DNA from: Flavobacteriales bacterium
GTDB lineage: Bacteria > Bacteroidota > Bacteroidia > Flavobacteriales > UA16
Assembly (NCBI GenBank): GCA_028141885.1
Contig: JAOIQU010000042.1
Coordinates: 1-9,813 of the forward strand
DNA length: 9,813 bases
Direction of reading: 5' to 3'
The position numbers and the translations under genes were made by a program. Positions within the stretch are counted from its first letter, which is position 1; each line of letters starts with the position of its first letter. Shown here in pieces: positions 5,614 to 9,813 of this stretch. The notes beneath the pieces are model-generated. The model was not told the DNA's origin. It did not search any database and saw nothing but the letters and a program-made list of their open reading frames with translations.

Positions 5614-8472
5614 TCAGCCTGAACCCAGCAATGAGGCGAGGAACGTGCCAGTGTGGCTCTCGTTCACTTTGGCGACCTGTTCAGGGGTTCCCGAGGCCAC
5701 AAGGGTGCCGCCATCTTTGCCACCTTCAGGACCCACATCAATGAGGTGGTCGCACACCTTCAACACGTCGAGGTGGTGTTCAATGACCACCACAGTGTTG
5801 CCCTGATCCACGAGTTTGTGGAGGACGTCGATGAGCAATTGGACGTCTTGAAAGTGAAGGCCAGTGGTGGGCTCGTCGAGGATGTAGAGGGTGCTGCCCG
5901 TTCCAACGCGTGCCAATTCCGAGGCCAACTTGACCCGTTGAGCTTCGCCGCCGCTGAGCGTGGTGCTTTGCTGGCCCAACGTGATGTACCCGAGCCCCAC
6001 TGCCTTCAACGTTGAGGTGATACGATGAATTTTAGGGATGGCCTCAAAGAATTCGTGGGCGTCGTCGACCGTCATGGCCAACACGTCTGCAATGCTTTTG
6101 CCTCGATACCGGACTTCCAAGGTTTCCCGGTTGAATCGCTTGCCGTTGCACGACTCGCAAGGCACGTGCACGTCGGGCAAGAAGTTCATCTCCACCGTCC
6201 GGACGCCTGCGCCTTTGCAGGTTTCGCATCGCCCTCCAGCCACGTTAAACGAGAATCGACCTTTTTTGTAGCCTCTGATTTTGGCCTCGGGAAGGAGGGT
6301 GAACTGGGTCCGAATCAAATCCATCAGTCCTGTGTAGGTGGCCGGATTGGAGCGCGGCGTGCGACCGATGGGACTCTGGTCTATGGCGATGCACTTGTCT
6401 ATGTGCTGCAGGCCTGTGATGTTTTTGTGCGGCAGCGGGATGCGAATGTCGTCGTGAAGGTGGTTGAGCAACGCGGGCAACAAGGTTTGGTTGATCAGGG
6501 AGCTTTTGCCGCTTCCGCTGACGCCGCTGACACCCACCAAACACCCCAGCGGGATTTTGACATTCACCTGCTTGAGGTTGTGGCCGGTGGCGCCTTTGAG
6601 GATGAGGTTTTTTCGGTGCCCCTTGCGCCGCTTCGAGGGAACAGGGATGGACTTTGCACCGGAGAGGTATTGGGCCGTGATAGAGCCCAAATCGAGGTGA
6701 CTCTGAGGCGGGCCTTGCGCCACGATTTGGCCGCCGTGCACGCCCGCCCCTGGACCGATGTCCACAAGGTGGTCTGACGCCAGCATCATGTCTTCATCGT
6801 GTTCTACGACGATGACCGAGTTACCTGCGTCCCGCAATGCGCAGAGGCTGTCGATCAATTTCCGATTGTCTCGCTGGTGAAGGCCGATGCTGGGCTCGTC
6901 GAGGATGTACAAGACCTCTGTGAGTCGGCTTCCGATTTGGGTGGCAAGGCGAATGCGTTGCGCTTCTCCACCGCTGATGCTTCTCGTGGGTCGGTCTAGA
7001 CTGAGGTAGCCCAATCCCACGTCCAACAAAAAGCCCAAGCGTGCTCGGACTTCTTTCAGTGGTGCGCGTGCGATGGTTGCCTGACGCTCCGTCAATTGGG
7101 GTTCCAAATCGTCCAGAAACTGCGCCAGTTCGTGCAGATCCATGCGGCCGAGTTCCCCAATGTCGCGGTCGCCGAGTCGGAATTGCAGGCTGGTGGCTTT
7201 CAACCGGGCACCTTGACAGGTCGGGCACGTCACCTTGTGCATGAACGACTGGGCCCACCGGCGCAGCGGGATGGACTTGGCCTTTTCCGCGGAACGGACA
7301 ATCGCAGCCACCAGTCCTTCGAAGGGCACAGTTCCGCCGCGCACCCCGCCTCGGTCTTGAAGCTTGACGTCGCGGTCGGTGCCGTAAAGGATTTGGCCCA
7401 TGACTTCCTCTGGAATGTTGCCCACGGCGGTCGTCAATGGCAGGTTGTGAGAGGCCAAAATGGCTTCCACGATGCGGGACGTGAGGTTGTCTTTGAGCTT
7501 TCCCAAGGGCGCGATGCCCCCTTTTTTGACACTCACAGCTGGATCTGGCACCAAGGTTTCGGGATCGACCTGGGCCACTTTACCCAAGCCGTTGCAGGTG
7601 GGGCACGCGCCGTACGGACTGTTGAAGCTGAACAGGTTGGGCTCCGGTTCAGGATAGGCGAGCCCGGTGGTCGGGCACATGAGGTTCCGTGAGAAGTGCA
7701 CCGGCGTGTCGCCGTCGAGCGGCATCACCGCCATCGCCCCCTTGCCGAGTGAAAGGGCGGTTTGCACAGATTTGAGGATGCGGTCCGCGTCCTGAGGCCG
7801 AACGACGATTCGGTCCACCACCGCCTCGATATCGTGCACCTTGTAGCGGTCGACCTTGTACCCGGATTCGAGTTCGACAAGCTTGCCGTCGACCCTGGCC
7901 CTGAGGTATCCCAGCCTCGTGATTTGTTCAAACAACTCTCGGTAGTGGCCTTTTCGGCCACGAACCATGGGAGAGAGGAGAAGGAGTTTTTGGCCTTCAA
8001 ATCGGGCGAGTATGTTCGCGGCAATCTGGTCGTCGGTGAAACGCACCATGGGTTCTCCCGTTTCCAACGAAAACGCATCCGCGGCCCTGGCGTAAAGCAG
8101 CCTCAAAAAGTCGTGAAGTTCTGTGACGGTGCCGACGGTCGACCGAGGATTCTTCGACACGGTCTTTTGCTCGATGGCCACAACCGGGCTGAGGCCGGTG
8201 ATGGATTCGACGTCAGGGCGTTTCAGTCCACCAAGGAATTGCCGCGCGTAAGCACTCAATGTCTCCAAAAACCGACGCTGACCTTCGGCGTACAGCGTGT
8301 CAAAGGCAAGGCTCGACTTGCCGCTGCCGCTGACCCCCGTGAACACCACGAGCTTGTTGCGTGGCAACACGACATCGACGTTTTGGAGGTTGTGCTCTGA
8401 AGCCCCGGTGACGATCAAGTCGTCTTGGCGGTCGTTGAGATCGGGATGCACGGGCGGGGTGGTCGTGGCCAT
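5614..8472 (-). CDS. uvrA: Excinuclease ABC subunit UvrA
   Basis: The 952-aa product is full length for UvrA, the DNA-damage sensor of nucleotide excision repair, which scans DNA as a dimer and loads UvrB. Two ABC modules are visible. First: Walker A GVSGSGKSS (46-54), signature SISGGEAQR (498-506), Walker B LYILDEPS (521-528). Second: Walker A GVSGSGKSS (650-658), zinc module Cys749, Cys752, Cys772, Cys775, signature LSGGEAQR (839-846), Walker B LYILDEPT (862-869). The first zinc module has Cys266, Cys290 and Cys293, but the expected second Cys is Thr269 (CPTTG), a variant I associate with Bacteroidota UvrA. Another CxxC lies at 416-419. The long insertions and wording of the N-terminal half fit the Bacteroidota clade. 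It starts 35 nt after the nhaC stop and may be co-transcribed with it; its 3' end is 28 nt from the convergent WecD-like gene with no clear terminator between. Confidence 0.98.
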   Translation of the reverse strand: MATTTPPVHPDLNDRQDDLIVTGASEHNLQNVDVVLPRNKLVVFTGVSGSGKSSLAFDTLYAEGQRRFLETLSAYARQFLGGLKRPDVESITGLSPVVAIEQKTVSKNPRSTVGTVTELHDFLRLLYARAADAFSLETGEPMVRFTDDQIAANILARFEGQKLLLLSPMVRGRKGHYRELFEQITRLGYLRARVDGKLVELESGYKVDRYKVHDIEAVVDRIVVRPQDADRILKSVQTALSLGKGAMAVMPLDGDTPVHFSRNLMCPTTGLAYPEPEPNLFSFNSPYGACPTCNGLGKVAQVDPETLVPDPAVSVKKGGIAPLGKLKDNLTSRIVEAILASHNLPLTTAVGNIPEEVMGQILYGTDRDVKLQDRGGVRGGTVPFEGLVAAIVRSAEKAKSIPLRRWAQSFMHKVTCPTCQGARLKATSLQFRLGDRDIGELGRMDLHELAQFLDDLEPQLTERQATIARAPLKEVRARLGFLLDVGLGYLSLDRPTRSISGGEAQRIRLATQIGSRLTEVLYILDEPSIGLHQRDNRKLIDSLCALRDAGNSVIVVEHDEDMMLASDHLVDIGPGAGVHGGQIVAQGPPQSHLDLGSITAQYLSGAKSIPVPSKRRKGHRKNLILKGATGHNLKQVNVKIPLGCLVGVSGVSGSGKSSLINQTLLPALLNHLHDDIRIPLPHKNITGLQHIDKCIAIDQSPIGRTPRSNPATYTGLMDLIRTQFTLLPEAKIRGYKKGRFSFNVAGGRCETCKGAGVRTVEMNFLPDVHVPCESCNGKRFNRETLEVRYRGKSIADVLAMTVDDAHEFFEAIPKIHRITSTLKAVGLGYITLGQQSTTLSGGEAQRVKLASELARVGTGSTLYILDEPTTGLHFQDVQLLIDVLHKLVDQGNTVVVIEHHLDVLKVCDHLIDVGPEGGKDGGTLVASGTPEQVAKVNESHTGTFLASLLGSG

Positions 8473-8488
8473 GGGGGTTCAACAATTG

Positions 8489-8520
8489 CACCTCGGTCCG
8501 GTTCACCTTAGGCCGAGGTG
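8489..8520. repeat. Inverted repeat spanning the nhaC stop codon, upstream of uvrA
   Basis: CACCTCGG at 8489-8496 and CCGAGGTG at 8513-8520 are perfect inverted copies; with a single bulged T at 8497 the stem extends by CC (8498-8499) to GG (8511-8512), giving 10 bp around an 11-nt loop. On the minus strand the nhaC TAA lies in the loop and the 5' arm is the last coding bases of nhaC. No T run follows it, so it is not a standard intrinsic terminator. It ends about 16 nt before the uvrA ATG, where it could pause transcription, stabilise an RNA end or affect uvrA translation. Confidence 0.5.
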
Positions 8521-9813
8521 TCGGATGCCGCCTTGTCTTTGCGAATGTTCCAGCCCAAACCCGCGACGAGCATGGTCATCAACGGGGACACCCAATTGAA
8601 GATGCAGTAGGGGGCGTATGCCAGGGTGGCCACACCAAGGATCCCGCTTTGGGCGACCCCGCAGGTGTTCCATGGAATGAGTACGGAAGTGACGGTTCCA
8701 GCATCTTCGAGCGTGCGACTGAGGTTTTCCGGCGCCAGGCCTCGCTCGGCATACGCTTCGCCCATCATTTTGCCTGGGACCACAATGGCGATGTATTGGT
8801 CCGACGCAAGCACGTTGAACGCGACACAGGCGCCGACGGTGCGGCCAATCAAGCCTACCGTGCTGTTGACGCCCACCACCAAAGCTTGGGTCATTCGCTG
8901 AAGCATGCCTGTCGCTTGCAAGACGGATCCAAAGGTCATGGCACACACGATGAGCCAAACGGTGTTCAGCATCCCGTTCATGCCACTGCTCGACAGGAGT
9001 TCATCCGCCAACGCGTGACCCGTCGTGATGGCCACATCCAAGGCCATGGCTTGCATTGACGCGACATACGATGCAGCTGCAAAGGACAGCCCCTCGCCAG
9101 CCACTTGCCGAATGACTTCGGGTTGGAAGACCACTGCAGTGAGGGCTCCAAGAAGGACGCCGATGAACAGGGCAGGGGCAGCTGGCACCTTGCGGGCAAT
9201 CATCACGAGCACCGCAATGGGCGCCACAAACAAGCCTGGATGGATGGAGAACGCCCCGGCCACGGCTTCGCCAAATCCCGGTGCGATTTCGGCACTCCCC
9301 GACACTGCGCCTCCTCCGAATCCCACGACCAAAAACACGATCAGGGCCACCACAATGCTGGGCCCTGTCGTGTACGTCATGTAGCGGATGTGTGTGATCA
9401 GGTCGGTGCCGGCGACGGCGGGAGCGAGGTTGGTGGTGTCGCTGAGCGGCGACATTTTGTCTCCGAAATAAGCGCCACTGATGATGGCCCCTGCGACCCA
9501 ACCCTCCGAAAGGCCAAGCGCTTGTCCAATCCCAACGAGGGCAATGCCCACGGTTCCCACGGTCCCCCACGAACTCCCCGTGGCCAAGGACAGCACCGCG
9601 CAGACGATGCATGCGGCAAACAAGAAGATGCTTGGCTGCAGGATCATCATGCCGTAATGAATGAAGGCAGGAATGATGCCTGCAAGCAGCCACGTTCCAG
9701 ACAAGGCCCCGATCAAAAGCAGGATGAGGATGGCTTCAGTGGAGGTGCCGATGCTTTGGGCGATGGCGTCCTTCATCTCGGACCATTTTGTGCCACGGGT
9801 CATGCCGAGGACA
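8508..9813 (-). CDS. nhaC: NhaC-family Na+/H+ antiporter, 5' end beyond the right edge
   Basis: At least 434 codons are open from the window edge to the TAA at 8510-8508. The protein is a polytopic inner-membrane carrier: many hydrophobic segments are visible, for example STEAILILLLIGALSGTWLL near the start, and later segments around SIVVALIVFLVVGFGG and LFVAPIAVLVMIA. Family marks are SLATGSSWGTVGTVG and GAIISGAYFGDKMSPLSDTT (near residues 72-86 and 105-124 counted from the ATG at 9803), which contain the conserved polar residues of NhaC. NhaC proteins exchange external H+ for internal Na+, serving pH and sodium homeostasis; some relatives carry malate/lactate. The ATG at 9803 is probably internal: the frame stays open upstream (V-L-G) and family members have roughly 50-60 more residues there. 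Substrate is inferred from family only. Confidence 0.93.
   Translation of the reverse strand, partial: VLGMTRGTKWSEMKDAIAQSIGTSTEAILILLLIGALSGTWLLAGIIPAFIHYGMMILQPSIFLFAACIVCAVLSLATGSSWGTVGTVGIALVGIGQALGLSEGWVAGAIISGAYFGDKMSPLSDTTNLAPAVAGTDLITHIRYMTYTTGPSIVVALIVFLVVGFGGGAVSGSAEIAPGFGEAVAGAFSIHPGLFVAPIAVLVMIARKVPAAPALFIGVLLGALTAVVFQPEVIRQVAGEGLSFAAASYVASMQAMALDVAITTGHALADELLSSSGMNGMLNTVWLIVCAMTFGSVLQATGMLQRMTQALVVGVNSTVGLIGRTVGACVAFNVLASDQYIAIVVPGKMMGEAYAERGLAPENLSRTLEDAGTVTSVLIPWNTCGVAQSGILGVATLAYAPYCIFNWVSPLMTMLVAGLGWNIRKDKAASDTSA

Noticed and set aside
6025..6777. Long plus-strand open frame opposite uvrA
   Set aside because: Shadow of a GC-rich coding strand; the minus strand carries unambiguous UvrA motifs over the same stretch.
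1..9813. Mobile-element or horizontal-transfer boundary around the glycan genes
   Set aside because: No transposase, integrase, tRNA, direct repeat or target duplication was seen. uvrA looks more GC-rich than the glycan genes in sampled lines, but the LOG gene is similar to the glycan genes, so composition alone does not mark an island.

Overview
The window looks like a chromosomal segment of a Bacteroidota (perhaps Flavobacteriales-like) bacterium. The reasons are the HtpG N-terminus, a UvrA of the Bacteroidota type (including the CPTTG variant of the first zinc module), and two promoter candidates that resemble the Bacteroidota -33/-7 pattern (TTG, about 17 nt, TAnnTTTG). A marine or salt-exposed lifestyle is compatible with the NhaC-type antiporter and the sulfotransferase, but that is inference. 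No rRNA, tRNA, CRISPR array, insertion sequence or prophage gene was recognised.

Layout. Left flank, minus strand: the first 61 codons of htpG (runs off the left edge), preceded by a 159-nt gap holding a strong minus-strand intrinsic terminator and two smaller inverted repeats, then a LOG-family nucleotide hydrolase. Centre (about 1.1-5.6 kb): a compact glycan module of a plus-strand sulfotransferase, a minus-strand pair of WecF-like Fuc4NAc transferase and WecE-like aminotransferase (14-nt overlap, WecE first), then, divergent from WecE, a plus-strand pair of left-handed beta-helix acyltransferase and WecD-like GNAT N-acetyltransferase. Right flank, minus strand: uvrA and, upstream of it, nhaC, whose 5' end lies beyond the right edge.

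How the genes work together. WecE makes dTDP-4-amino-4,6-dideoxygalactose (dTDP-Fuc4N) from dTDP-4-keto-6-deoxyglucose, WecD N-acetylates it to dTDP-Fuc4NAc, and WecF transfers Fuc4NAc to a lipid-linked acceptor. In Enterobacteriaceae these are the last steps of enterobacterial common antigen (ECA) trisaccharide assembly. Finding all three together in a probable Bacteroidota genome, beside a sulfotransferase and a second acyltransferase, suggests a Fuc4NAc-containing, possibly sulfated or additionally acylated surface glycan. The glucose-1-phosphate thymidylyltransferase and 4,6-dehydratase, the other glycosyltransferases, the flippase and the polymerase are not in the window. This is the most interesting part; the flanks are ordinary housekeeping genes.
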